Positions 39,481 through 50,642 of a stretch of 64,000 bases of DNA are shown here, piece by piece. How positions within the stretch are numbered: position 1 is the first letter of the stretch; every line of letters begins with the position of its first letter. The notes under the pieces were generated by a model. The model saw only the letters and a program-made list of their open reading frames with translations. It was not told the origin of the DNA and did not search any database. The DNA comes from Rotaria socialis (taxonomy: Eukaryota; Rotifera; Eurotatoria; Philodinida; Philodinidae), in contig CAJNYU010002470.1 of assembly GCA_905331475.1 (NCBI GenBank), positions 16,399-80,398 of the forward strand. The letters run 5' to 3'. Position numbers and translations under genes: made by a program.

Positions 39481-39851
39481 GAAATTAACACACTACAGTG
39501 TATATTATGTGTCTGCGGATACAAATTGACAAGTTCATTTAACAATTAATTGAAATATTTTCACAAAGGTTCATAACGCAATATTCGTTCTTGATTTGAT
39601 CGCTTAATATTCGATACGTTCTAATGACAAACATCAGTCTTATATAATTTTCACAAAAGAAAAATTAAATAGAGTTCACCACTTGAAATTCCGATGGATG
39701 TAAACTAACTTACTTGAGAAGTTGAACATATAGATCATGAGATGCCTAGTTCGACTTCGAATATAAATTGACATCTGAGTAACTATTCACAGTNCATATA
39801 CTAGCTATACTCGAGAGAGATCTCCTTTTATTCTTACATTTTCTCTTCTAG

Positions 39852-40765
39852 TTAATATTCCTGCTAATGCTACATGGAAGCAGAACGGAGTGACTATTGC
39901 TGGAGGTAACGGGGATGGGGGTGCCACTAATCAACTCAAGCAGCCTCTTGGTCTCTTCGTTGATGATGATCAAACAGTGGTTATTGCTGACTACATGAAT
40001 AATCGTATCATGCAATGGGAGAACGGTGATACAACGAATGGACAAGTTGTTGCTGGTGGTAAAGGCCAAGGAAATGGATTAAATCAATTGAATATTCCAA
40101 CTGACGTGTTAATTGACAAAGAGACGGATAGTCTCATTATTTGTGATCGGGGGAATGAACGAGTTGTACGATGGTCTCGTCGTAGTGGTACAACACAAGG
40201 TGAAATACTCATCGACACGATCGACTGTTGGGGATTAGCAATGGATGAGCAGAGATATCTCTACGTCTCTGATATCGGAAAACATGAAGTAAGGCTATAT
40301 CAATTGGGTGAGAAGGATGGCACTCTCGTAGCTGGTGGCAATGATAAAGGTGATGGCCTTAATGAACTCAACGTGCCGAGATATCTCTTTGTCGATCGAC
40401 AACAGAATGTCTATGTATCAGACAACGACAATCATCGTGTAATGAAATGGAATAAAGGTGCAAAAGAAGGTGTTGTTGTCGCTGGAGGACAAGGTGAAGG
40501 GAGTGCTCTGACACGATTGTCTCATCCTAATGGAATCTTTGTTGATGCGTTGGGTACACTCTATGTAGCAGACTCGTGGAATCATCGTGTAATGCGTTGG
40601 ACTCAAGGAGACAAGAAAGAGGGCACTGTAGTTGTGGGTGGAAATGGTTCAGGAACAGGAGCAGATAAGTTCAACTACCCCTATGGTTTGTCTTTCGATC
40701 GACAAGGTAATCTCTATGTCGCCGATTATAATAATCACCGTGTTCAACGATTTTCTATCGAATAA
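39852..40765 (+). CDS. NHL-repeat beta-propeller protein, 5' end incomplete
   Basis: A 304-codon terminal exon encoding six NHL repeats of about 48 residues. Their shared pattern is VAGGnGxGxxxNxLxxPxGlfVD followed by lYVADxxNHRVMRW, which folds as a six-bladed propeller. The exon opens after a clear acceptor (ttcttctag at 39843-39851) in a phase that needs one preceding base. The first in-frame Met (39890) falls inside blade 1. A 5' exon should therefore exist but I cannot find it; the preceding 350 bp holds an undetermined base (39794) and the frameshifted LamG relic on the other strand. Extracellular NHL proteins of this form are abundant in bdelloids; function is unknown. A polyadenylation signal follows. 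Confidence 0.8.
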
Positions 40766-40824
40766 AACTTGTGAGTTGTTTTCTCTTTGTTCGTTTCTTT
40801 TCCCATTCTTTTTCTATTCTTTGT

Positions 40825-40830
40825 AATAAA
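40825..40830 (+). terminator. Polyadenylation signal of the NHL gene
   Basis: AATAAA 60 bp after the NHL stop codon, followed by T-rich sequence. Confidence 0.6.
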
Positions 40831-41234
40831 TGAATCAAAAAAAGAAATTTTCTTCTACTCTTTCGCTTCAAATAAAAGAAAAAAGCTAAAATATAAAATT
40901 ATGTCATATGTTTCTTTTCTTCTTCTTCTTTTATTTATTTGTTAAATGAAAAAAAAAGAATTAAATAAAAGAATTTGTTTTTTTTTCGCAAAAAATATTA
41001 ATTATTTAAATGAAAAATACATTGTGTTTTTGGAAATATTTTTTTAATCGAACATAAAATTCGTGTTATTTAAATGAAATTTTGGATTATTTTCGTAAAA
41101 TATTTATTAGTAAACGAATTTATTTCTTAGTAACATAAAATAAGATTTGTGTTATTTTGAAATTATTTATTGTTAACATAAAAATATTTATAATCATATC
41201 AGATAAACTCACACAAACTGCATAGAGATGTATA

Positions 41235-43392
41235 TGTTGTAGGCAAAATTGGAATCCTAATTTTGCCCGGGCAGAATTAGAATTCTAATTTTGACTAGGC
41301 AATCTACAAGACAAAAACATTTTTAATCTATTCACCCATATTTGCACAACCACCTCGTTTTGAGTGACATTTTGTAGAACAAAAAACACCCATTTTTTTA
41401 CACGAACATTGTTTTGTAGCGCACTTGCCTTTACAATCGCAAGCACGACCGGTTGTTGATGTGCGGACGTAAAGTTTGCATGCTTCAATAAATGTAATAT
41501 CATTTAAATCATTAATAACAATGTGTTTTAATGCTTCTGGGCAAGCCATCTTTAAATCAACAACATGTTCAATAGAGTATGGAATTTTTAATTTACCATA
41601 TTCACAAGCCAATATAAATGTAATTTTTCCATCTTTTTCAAGTTTTTCGATAATTAAACATGGTAAAAGTTTAGCATCAGTATTTGTTCTATCAACCGTA
41701 TGAATTTGAAGACCAACACAATCATTTAAATTAAATTTTTTTGCTTCACTAATTATACTAGCTTGATAATGCTTCATTTTTTTATTTGCAGCATTTAAAT
41801 AATTATCGGTGGCGATTTTTCGTACAAGATCATGTCTTGTTTTCTGTGGTGTAACTGTTGGTGAATGAGATAGTGAAAGATCAACTAATGAACTTGCAAC
41901 GACTTCATCAGATAATTGTTGAACAAGTTGAATAATATCTTCATCAATAACATCAGCACAATCATTTTCATCGTCGATAATATCATCATTTGAATCACAA
42001 ATTGGTGTTGGTAAATTTTCTTCATCGACAATTCCATTTTCTTTAACAAGTTTTCAAAAATCTGAATCAGAACGAGGTGCTTGTCCAAACATAACTTGAT
42101 ATGGAGTTGTTTTAGTAACAACTGATGCTCTGGTATTAATACCATAAATTACGGGCAATAAATCATCTGACCAAGGTGAAGAATTATATGTGGTCATCCA
42201 TTTTCCAAGAGCACTGCACAAAACCCCATTTGCTCGTTCGACGCACCCTTGACTTTGTGGGTGTCTTGGCCAACCTCTAACAAACATCATATGTGGAAAT
42301 AATTCTTTTAATTCGTGTATTACACTTTGCGACGAATTCTCGTCCATTATCACTATGTAAAAGTCTTTGTGGTCCGAAAACAAAAAATAATTCCCGTAAT
42401 TTTAATGCCACTTCAGCAGCACTTTTGTTTTTCAAAGGATATGACCAACTAAATTTACTAAAATGATCGATACAATTCAAGATCCAGTTATAAATAATGT
42501 CTGGTTTTAATATATCAGGTCTTGTTCTCATATCGATTAGATCAATTTGTAATCTTGTCATTACTCCAAGTGAGATTATAGGTTTGCCAATTACATGTTG
42601 TTTAAGTGGCTTCCGTATTTGACACGGTACACATTGTTTTAAAAACATTTCAACAGCAAATCGTGGAATGCATCTATAATGTGTATTAAGCTCATAGATG
42701 GTTTTATCACGACCTCCATGAGAAATAGTAACATGGGCCTCGCCTATTACATTATAATAAGCTTCATAAACACAAATAGGTTTTTTAGATTTAATACAAC
42801 AACCAATTTCAACATTAGCAATTTTAATCAAAATGAAATGTTGCTTTACCCAAAAAATGAACTTCGCACCAAACAATTCTAACGGTACCCCTTTGGGTAA
42901 TAATAAACATTTAACAATATCATTATAAGCAATTTGTCTTATAACGCTTTTTATTCGAAATTTTTCACTTAAAGAGTTAATATGTTGCTCTAATTCTTTA
43001 TAAAAAATTAATTCGCCACTGTCTATTTGCACAGTTGTATAATTCGATTGAAACTTTCTTTTTATTTGATTGCAATGGGTACATCCATTTTTATGCCGGT
43101 TACTCATATATATAACAATTAGGCCAATAATCCGATTACAATCAATTTTAATCTGATTATTCGCCTTATTTTTTTACATGAATATCTACACGACCATTGC
43201 GATTGTTCTTTTCTCTTTCTTTGTTCCATTCTAATTTTATTTAAGCACGCTCATGTATGAATTTAACTATATTGAAATTCTAATTTTGCCCGGTCAAAAC
43301 TAGAATTCCGATTTTGACTGATGATTGTCTAGTCAAAGTTAGAATTCTAACTCTGCCCGGACAAAATTAGAATTACAATTTTGCCTACAACA
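41235..43392 (-). mobile_element. Ginger-like DNA transposon, decayed
   Basis: Element of 2,158 bp with inverted ends beginning TGTTGTAGGCAAAATT, of the TGTNR type described for Ginger elements. Flanking tata (41231-41234) and tatg (43393-43396) may be a 4-bp target duplication with one change. The ends are built from several palindromic variants of aaaattagaattctaatttt. Inside, on the minus strand, lie an integrase-type transposase with an H2C2 zinc module and a Cys-rich C-terminal module (see the pseudogene entry). An LTR retrotransposon is unlikely: there are no LTRs, protease or reverse transcriptase. Confidence 0.8.
41328..43107 (-). pseudogene. Integrase-like DDE transposase of the Ginger/KRBA2 type, broken
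   Basis: Starts at 43107. It contains an H2C2 zinc module (HVTISHGGRDKTIYELNTHY...CVPCQ) followed by an integrase core: Asp in LQIDLIDMR, Asp in LLHSDNGREF, Glu in GCVERANG. A frameshift near 42330 separates the second Asp from the Glu (the frame moves to the one read over 42054-42383), and an in-frame TGA follows SDSDF at about 42053-42055. The frame then continues through an acidic linker to a Cys-rich C-terminus (ACDCKGKCATKQCSCKK...CSTKCH, stop near 41328), as in KRAB-A-domain-containing-2-type integrases. With two lesions it should be inactive unless a ribosomal shift and readthrough occur. Confidence 0.82.
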
Positions 43393-43442
43393 TATGCATA
43401 TGAAATCGAAAAAGTACATTTTTTGCGAAAGTACTGACTAGT

Positions 43443-43970
43443 GAGCTTCCCAAGGTGAGCTCCACGGATTCCAATGAACTTTCGTGCATGATACTGCACG
43501 ATGTTATAGTAAAAATAACAAAAGACTTTGAATACATAGACCGACTGAACACTACGACACCATGAAAATTTTAGCAATAACAAATGTATTCTTCGAAATA
43601 TACTCCCATGTTGCGAATACCGGATCATTTTTTGCGGTAAACCGCGGTATTTATCCGTTCTGCGGTAATGGGAGCCGGTAACCGGATCGGTAAAACCGCG
43701 GTTAACCGCCGATTTTCATGCGGTTTTTATTACATGGGTCACTTTTTGAAGGAATATATTTGAAAGAACATATTTATTATTGCTAAAAGTTTCAGTGTTT
43801 TAGTGTTTAGTCTGTCTATTTATTTATTAACAAATTTTCAAATCAAAATTAATTTATTTCACTTTCTGATAACTCACAAAAAATAGTGCAATGTATTCAT
43901 TAGAGAACATCGTGCAGTATCCACGGGCAAAAGTTCATTGGAATCTATGGAGGTCAGCTCGGGAGGCTCC
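43443..43970. mobile_element. Foldback MITE with GCGGTTAACCGC core
   Basis: About 528 bp with long inverted arms, 43443-43620 against 43735-43970. Shared pieces are gattccaatgaactt, atactgcacgatgtt and ttttagcaataa. The spacer (43621-43735) is locally GC-rich and full of short palindromes made from ccgcggt and aaccgc. No coding capacity. It lies only 50 bp from the end of the Ginger-like element. The superfamily is not clear, since I could not identify a target duplication. Confidence 0.7.
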
Positions 43971-43974
43971 ATCG

Positions 43975-45490
43975 TGAATTGATTCTATTAAAATATTATT
44001 TTATTAACATAATGATGGATCTCGTTGTTCGTAATTACTTGTAATTATGAATATGACAAATGTTCATGTGTGCCAGTAACAACATAATGTGATGCAGATG
44101 AATAAAGTTTGATACATACTGGAAAACGATTATACTATTTTCAACAGACTTCCTTTAGTGAGAGTACTTCGACAATAGCGATAGTCATGTTTCTAATGAA
44201 TTTTAAAGTATTTGCATAGTTTGAACTACTTCAAGACACTAATTCCTAGCCATTCGAATGGCTCGTAACGAGTTTTCTCCCCCTTGACACAACCTTTACT
44301 ACTACTAGTGGCCTAGATAGAAAAGACAGAATGAATTTCACATCGAAAGCATAGCCGTGTGGGTAATTGCTAATGACTTTTTAATCATCGCTTGATGCTC
44401 GGCCAGGAATTTCCTGTGAAATAACTTAACGCGTCTCCTAAAGCAGAGATGCAGCTATTGTTGTGAAAATTAGAAAATTTATATCATATCAACCTAACAT
44501 TTAAAAGATAAAAACTACATGCCTTGAAATGCATCTGATTGTCAGGAACAACCGTCGAGGCAGCTGATCCTGAATGATCTTCTGTTGGATCATCATAACA
44601 AGTGGTACTCACTGGAATAAACTAAAATATATTTATAATCATGATTTCATTTTTGTAAAGATTTTTGTTTAAATAATAAAATTATCCTTTGAATCAATTT
44701 ATTTGAAGTAACTAATCATCATCAAATATATGTTTCATGTGAAAAAGTAGAAGATTATCGAAATGAACTTTGATTGTTAAACAAAACGTCGATTAATAGT
44801 TTTTGATCAATGCACTATGATGCCTCATCTTCCTCCATCCTCTGACATGAGAATTATCTATATTTCATTTCAAGTGATTTCTTCAAAATTCTTCCTGAAA
44901 TACCCAATATCTACAGACTACTGTTTGTTAGAAAATTTTCTCCACAATGTAGATAACATCTAAATTTAGTTTATTTGTGTTTGTGTACGAATTGCAATAC
45001 AAAAGTATATATTAAACAGCTCAGAAAAAAGGTCGTTTTCAGGCCACAATCGACTCCATAATGGACGCAGGCATGTGTCCGAAGATCGAATGGATCAAAC
45101 GCAAATTAACTCATCATAGCTGTTATTTTAAATAAAACTAGTTCAACTGGTCATCGAAAATGAATGAATGAATGAATGAATGAAGCAGGGGATAACCATC
45201 GATTAGCTCTATCACTGGATCGATCAATTCAAATGTCCTCCACTAGTACGATTCGTATATTCATCTTAATAAGATTTTTATGAATAATTTTAAAAATAAT
45301 TCGAATTATTAATTATAATAAAAAATATTTCATTGTTTTATTTAACGCCATCTTTTGTTAAATTGTTCACTGATGTTTCAATATCAACCAATAAACCATC
45401 ATTATTGTTTAATTTGTTGAGTCATCGTTATCATTCACAAACCGAGCTTACCTACTATTTGACTATTTTACTACTTAACAAAAATCAATC
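43975..45490. other. Spacer upstream of PSMD3
   Basis: About 1.5 kb with no recognisable gene. Contains a (TGAA)n tract at 45161-45184 and, at its end, the PSMD3 promoter and 5' UTR. Confidence 0.5.
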
Positions 45491-47620
45491 ATGGTCGAAT
45501 TAAGCGATATTGAAATGAAAGAAGTTGATCCATCCAGTGGATTACAAACAACTGGTACAACAACAGCAACATCAAAAGATGACAAAAAAGATGCTGATAC
45601 TTTAACATTAGATGGTTTGAATTTAATATTTTACTTCATTTTGTTGTTTGAACCTTAGTTTGTTTTTTTGTTCATCGAATAGATATTAAAGAACAAGTTC
45701 GTACAATAGAAAAAGCAGTGAATTCAAAAGAATCTCGTTTTATTCTTCGTGTATTACGTGGACTTGCATCAACACGAAAACGTTTAAATGAAGATGTCAT
45801 TCGTCGTCTTATTCTCTTTTATTATGGTTCAAATTCAACTGAACGAGAAATTCTTCTTGGATTTGCACAATCTGTCTCTCAGGTTAATATTTCCAATGAA
45901 TATCAATAAAAATAAGATGTTTTCGTTTTTGTAATCTATCTAGCCAATGGATGTCGATATGGAAAAAACTGTTAGTTCACCAGCACCAGCTACAAATGAA
46001 AAACAATCTGTGTCCCGTCCTCAAACATCTCGAGCACGTGCTGCTTCATTACCGGAAGTTGATTTATATATCCATTTAATTGTTTTACTATTTTTAATTG
46101 ATCGAAATTCATTGAAATCGGTATAAGAAATTTGTCGAGTGATTTATATTATTTTATTAAAATTCTAGGCTCTTGACTGTGCAAAACGTTTAGTTGATAA
46201 AACGAGTGTACTTAATCGTCGGACACTTGACTTATTATCAGCTAAATGCTATTTTTATTATGCACGTATATTTGAATTAAATAATATGCTTGATTCGATT
46301 CGACCGTATGTTGTTTTATGAAGAATTACATCGAATATATTTTATTTTTCCATTTAGATTTTTACATAGTCGATTACGTACAGCAACATTAAGAAATGAT
46401 TTTGAAGGCACAGCTGTTTTAATTAATTTATTATTAAGAAATTATCTTCACTATAATTTATATAGTCAAGCACAAAAACTTGTACTTAAATCGGTCTTCC
46501 CAGATCATGCATCAAATAATGAATGGGCACGATATCTCTACTATCTTGGTAAGCATTTTTGATCATTTTTCAGAAAATAAAATTTCAAAATGTCTAGGTC
46601 GTATACGAGCAATGCAATTAGAGTATACGAAAGCTCATCAACATTTATTAACAGCTACTCGAAAAGCACCGCAACAAACAGCTATTGGCTTCCGACAGAA
46701 TGTAAATGATACGATTGAAACATAGAAGGAAATAGTAATTACAATTCTTTTGTTTTAGGCCCATAAATTTCTTATAACGGTTGAATTATTATTGGGTGAC
46801 ATTCCGGATAAGGCAACATTTAAAAATCCTCAACTAAAACGTTCACTAGATCCATACTATCAATTGACATTAGGTACGAAAGAATAGTTTTGATTGATTA
46901 CTTAAACCTTTTCTTTTCATACTTTTTAGCTGTTCGTGCTGGAGACTTAAGCCGATTTAAAGAAGTACTTGATACATTTTCTGAACGATTCCAACAAGAA
47001 AAAACTTGGTCACTTATTATTCGGTTACGACATAATGTTATTAAAGCAGGCATCAAAATGATTAGTTTATCGTATGCTAGAATATCATTTTCTGATGTTG
47101 CTCAAAAATTACAACTTGATTCACCTGAAGATGCTGAATATATTGTTGCAAAAGTGAGTCTTGTTTTTCTAGAGAGATACTAATCAAAATGAAGAGTACT
47201 GGATCGGTTGCGTCAGTAGAATAGAACTGAAAAAATGCAGTTTCCTTTTTTTATTATCTTACAATCAACATCAAATATTTAGGCTATTCGTGATGGTGTA
47301 ATAGAAGCAAGCATAGATCATGAACAAGGTTATGTGCAATCACGTGAAATCACCGATGTTTATACGACGCGTGAACCAATGAATGCGTTTCATCAACGTA
47401 TTGAATTTTGTCTTAAAGTTCATAATGAATCAGTTAAAGCAATGCGTTACCCGCCAAAGAAATACAATGAAGATCTGGAAACAGCTCAGGTGAGATCAAT
47501 TTTTTGTTTAGTTTTTGTCTATTGGAAAAATGTTTTATGATTTTCTAGGAACGACGAGAACGTGAACAGGAAGAGTTAGAATATGCAAAGGAAATGGCTG
47601 ACGATGAAGATGATTTTTAA
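45491..47620 (+). CDS. PSMD3: 26S proteasome non-ATPase regulatory subunit 3 (Rpn3)
   Basis: Lid subunit of the 26S proteasome regulatory particle, 516 aa, close to the usual length. Ten exons: 45491-45614, 45683-45882, 45944-46120, 46169-46305, 46358-46548, 46598-46701, 46759-46873, 46930-47153, 47283-47489 and 47549-47620; their sum is in frame. The N-terminus is variable and acidic, then helical repeats ([37 protein letters not shown]) lead to a C-terminal PCI domain ([19 protein letters not shown]...[20 protein letters not shown]). The end is strongly charged ([23 protein letters not shown]). The start Met follows an ATC before a typical short acidic N-terminus. This is a housekeeping gene with no sign of damage. 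Confidence 0.95.
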
Positions 47621-47699
47621 AAAGGCAAAACAATAATTAGAACATTGACTTTGTTACTTACTGTCATTTGTTAGTTTTCTTTTTTTTTCTTTTATCCTA

Positions 47700-47705
47700 A
47701 ATAAA
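47700..47705 (+). terminator. Polyadenylation signal of PSMD3
   Basis: AATAAA 80 bp after the PSMD3 stop codon. Confidence 0.65.
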
Positions 47706-48473
47706 ATCAAGATGCTCGCAAAGTCGATCAATTAAAAAAAAAACGATGAACTCTTAGTGTATATATTTAAACTCAACAAATATATTTGAGTAGTAGAAAA
47801 ATGAATGAATGTCTCATTAGGTAAAGTTTTTGAGTATTCAAAACCTTCAGACCCGAACAGAACAAACAAATAAGACGGAGATTTCGAAGTTTTGACAAAT
47901 CATCGCACTAGTTTTATTCTCTTATAGATCTCCTTAAATAGAGATAAATATCTATGTTTTATTATTGACAAGATACTCACAGAAAGATTTCATTTATTTC
48001 ATGAATAATTTTCCTTGTTGAAACAAAAATTCGAATGAAATAATTCTCATCATATCTAAAAATTTCTATTTATTTTTGTATTAAATATTGCTCAATTGAA
48101 GCATTAGATTTATATTTTGATAAGAATCATGAATGATTAAGATATATACCAAAATTATAAGTGGTCCTTAATATGAGGGTTTTATAGTTGACAGGTAACC
48201 GATAGAAAGAAAAATAATGATTCTACCTGAAGCAATCATCGCATCGTCTGTTGGCATTCATTCTGGATATGAAGGAAAAAATAATAGTATGACCGAGTGT
48301 TTGTTGACTATATATTATTCTCGTCTCATACGATGTCGTTTAGTATATAATATCGTTACTCGTGATCAAAGCGAAATATTCGTAGTGATTATTCATCAGA
48401 ACATTTTTGATAAAGTAACCAAATCATATAATAAAAATACAAGTAAAGTTTTTCAATAGAAAGTTTATATACT

Positions 48474-49059
48474 ATGGTGCCAACAACAAGTAAGTAATCT
48501 TTCAGACCCGAAGTAAATTGTACTTATCACATTTAATTCGGAACCGCTAATATTTTTAGCCTTGTTGATGATCATGTTGTTTACAACACCAACATTATTA
48601 TCGGCTAAAAGACATGATCGACGTTTATTCTTTAGTAATCATAAAACAACTACTGTAGCTACGACACCTGATGAGGGTTCAAATGGTAATATGTTTAGTA
48701 ATTGGCTGAGCGGACTCTTATCAAAAGATCCAAATAGTAATGATAAACATTCGAGTTCATTAGGCAAATTGGCTTTATTGAAATCTTTCTTATCTTCGTC
48801 ATCATCGTCGACTGGTAAAGGCAGTAAACTGAATGCAATCTTCGAATTTTTAAGTACTAGTGCTAATGATGATCAAAATAAAGTATCATCATCATCATCA
48901 AAAGTAAATAGTTTACTAGCATTTTTCGGCGGTCAAGGGTCAACATCTAATAATTTTCAATTAGCAATGAAATTAATGAATATTGCACAAGGCAAAGGTG
49001 GTTTAAGTTCATTGAATAGTAGTGATATGAAATCACTTATTGGTTTTGTTAGCGGATAA
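48474..49059 (+). CDS. Small secreted serine-rich protein, unknown function
   Basis: Two exons, 48474-48489 and 48560-49059, joined by a GTAAGT...TTTTTAG intron of 70 bp, give 171 aa. The first exon supplies only MVPTTT, and joining it completes a signal peptide (TLLMIMLFTTPTLLSA). The mature part is rich in Ser, Asn, Lys and Leu, with two runs of five or more Ser (SSSSSSTGKG; KVSSSSSKV). It has a loosely repeated amphipathic pattern of the LALLKSFLS / LNAIFEFLS / VNSLLAFFGG type. No cysteine-based fold or known domain is visible. Clean splice sites, a signal peptide and a following AATAAA support a real gene. It converges tail-to-tail with BSX. Function not assigned. Confidence 0.7.
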
Positions 49060-49158
49060 ATCAAATGAAATCCAATAATCGTATACTTTCTTCTCTCTCG
49101 CTCTCTCTCTCTCTCTCAACACTTTCGCCATTCTTCTTTTTGTCCTTCTTTAATAATG

Positions 49159-49164
49159 AATAAA
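49159..49164 (+). terminator. Polyadenylation signal of the serine-rich protein gene
   Basis: AATAAA 100 bp beyond the stop, after a (TC)n run at about 49095-49117. Confidence 0.55.
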
Positions 49165-49407
49165 TATATGTGCAAATTATCGATGTATTGTTTTGTCTTT
49201 AGTGACATATGTTTCTAGGATGCTGTCTTATTTCAATTCAATAATCATTCACTCACATACACTCTTCCTCTTCTAGTCTTTTCTGTCTAATTGTTTCTAT
49301 TCGATGCACCTCCTGCTGATTGGATTGAACATGAAGAGAGTCTAGAAAGAAAAAAAGAATGTACGTGACGCCCATGTCTGATTATAGAAGTCATTTGGTT
49401 TTCTATT

Positions 49408-50642
49408 TTATTTTGAAGAAGAATTATTGCTGTAACATTCATCATCACTGACAACATCAATATCGTTCTCCTCACAACATTCATCTTCGTCGACCCCTTC
49501 TTCGGACAGTGGACTACCCGATGTATTTTGTAATTGTCGACGAACTTGTTTTTTATGTTTCATACGACGATTTTGAAACCTAATATATGAAGGAGAAGAA
49601 AAAACAGAAAATAAATAGTTTCAAGAAGATTTTCAGATAATACTGACCATGTTTTGACCTTGAATTGATTAAATCAATGGTTAGAAACAAAAAAATTATA
49701 TGAAAAGCTAGTGGAAAATTTCATTTACCTGTGCTTCTGATAGATTAAGTGCATTAGCTAATTCCACTCGTTCTGGTGTACTTAAATATTTTTGTCCATC
49801 GAATCGTTTTTCAAGACCATTAAGTTGATGATCGCTGAACACTGTTCGAGCTTTTCGTCGACGGCAATGTTTAAGCGAATGTTCACTGTTAAGATAGGCA
49901 TGAAAGCTCAAACCTAAAACGATAGACATTACAGATGGTCAATCGACGTAATATACGCGCTAGACGATGAGACACGCCCTGTCTGACCTTGAGATGAAAT
50001 CACGCCTTTTCTTTTACTCAACAGGTGTGACTTTTCCTTTTGATTAAATAATTAGTTAGACAATGTTCATTGAACATAGAAAATGAATCCTGATCCTTTT
50101 CTTTTTTTTTCTCAAAAAAGAAAATAGAAGAAATAATACAAAAGAGCTTGAGCCGATTAGTAAAATATTCTCATTAGGATAACTATTCGTCATACTCATT
50201 AGTCACCTCATCATTATCATTCAACGACAACATTATTGTCGTCTTAGTGGACATGCAAAAAAAAACAGAAGGACAGACGGAAAAACGAAAGAGAGAAGAC
50301 GATGACGGCCACCCGTTGATTTTTCTATCAAAAATGTCTACCTATCAATGGATTAGTTTTTTTCTTCTACTCTAGCATACCATGGAAAAAGAATGGATGT
50401 AATTCAGGTTTAATAGCAGCATATTGATTAAATTGATTAGGTGGTTGAAAAAAATTAAGTGATATTGGTGTCATATCATTAGATAAGATAGAAATAGATT
50501 CTTTGGGTGGATTGAACGGGATTGATATTGGCGCAGGTGCTGGTGGCGGCAGTGCTGCTACTGATGACGCTGTTGTTGGTGGTCGTTTAAAAGCAGAGAG
50601 TAAATCATCAATCAAAAAACTACTCTTGATCATTGCAGCCAT
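49408..50642 (-). CDS. BSX: Brain-specific homeobox transcription factor BSX-like
   Basis: A 209-residue homeodomain protein in four exons: 50642-50381, 49913-49729, 49658-49648 (11 nt) and 49579-49408. The sum is in frame. The N-terminus has [15 protein letters not shown], matching the Eh1-like motif that opens BSX proteins, then a Pro/Ala stretch. The homeodomain reads [21 protein letters not shown]...[35 protein letters not shown], which fits BSX better than BarH or NK genes. The tail is acidic with Cys and Ser. BSX acts in neural and secretory cell fate in animals. Helix 3 is assembled across three exons, with VKTW encoded mainly by the 11-nt microexon; skipping it would shift the frame and destroy DNA binding. 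Confidence 0.9.

Noticed and set aside
41235-43392. LTR retrotransposon interpretation of the integrase
   Set aside because: No LTRs, reverse transcriptase or protease; the ends are inverted, not direct, repeats.
45491-47620. Possibility that the right half is bacterial contamination
   Set aside because: PSMD3, BSX, SPICE1 and the annexin gene all have short spliceosomal introns.
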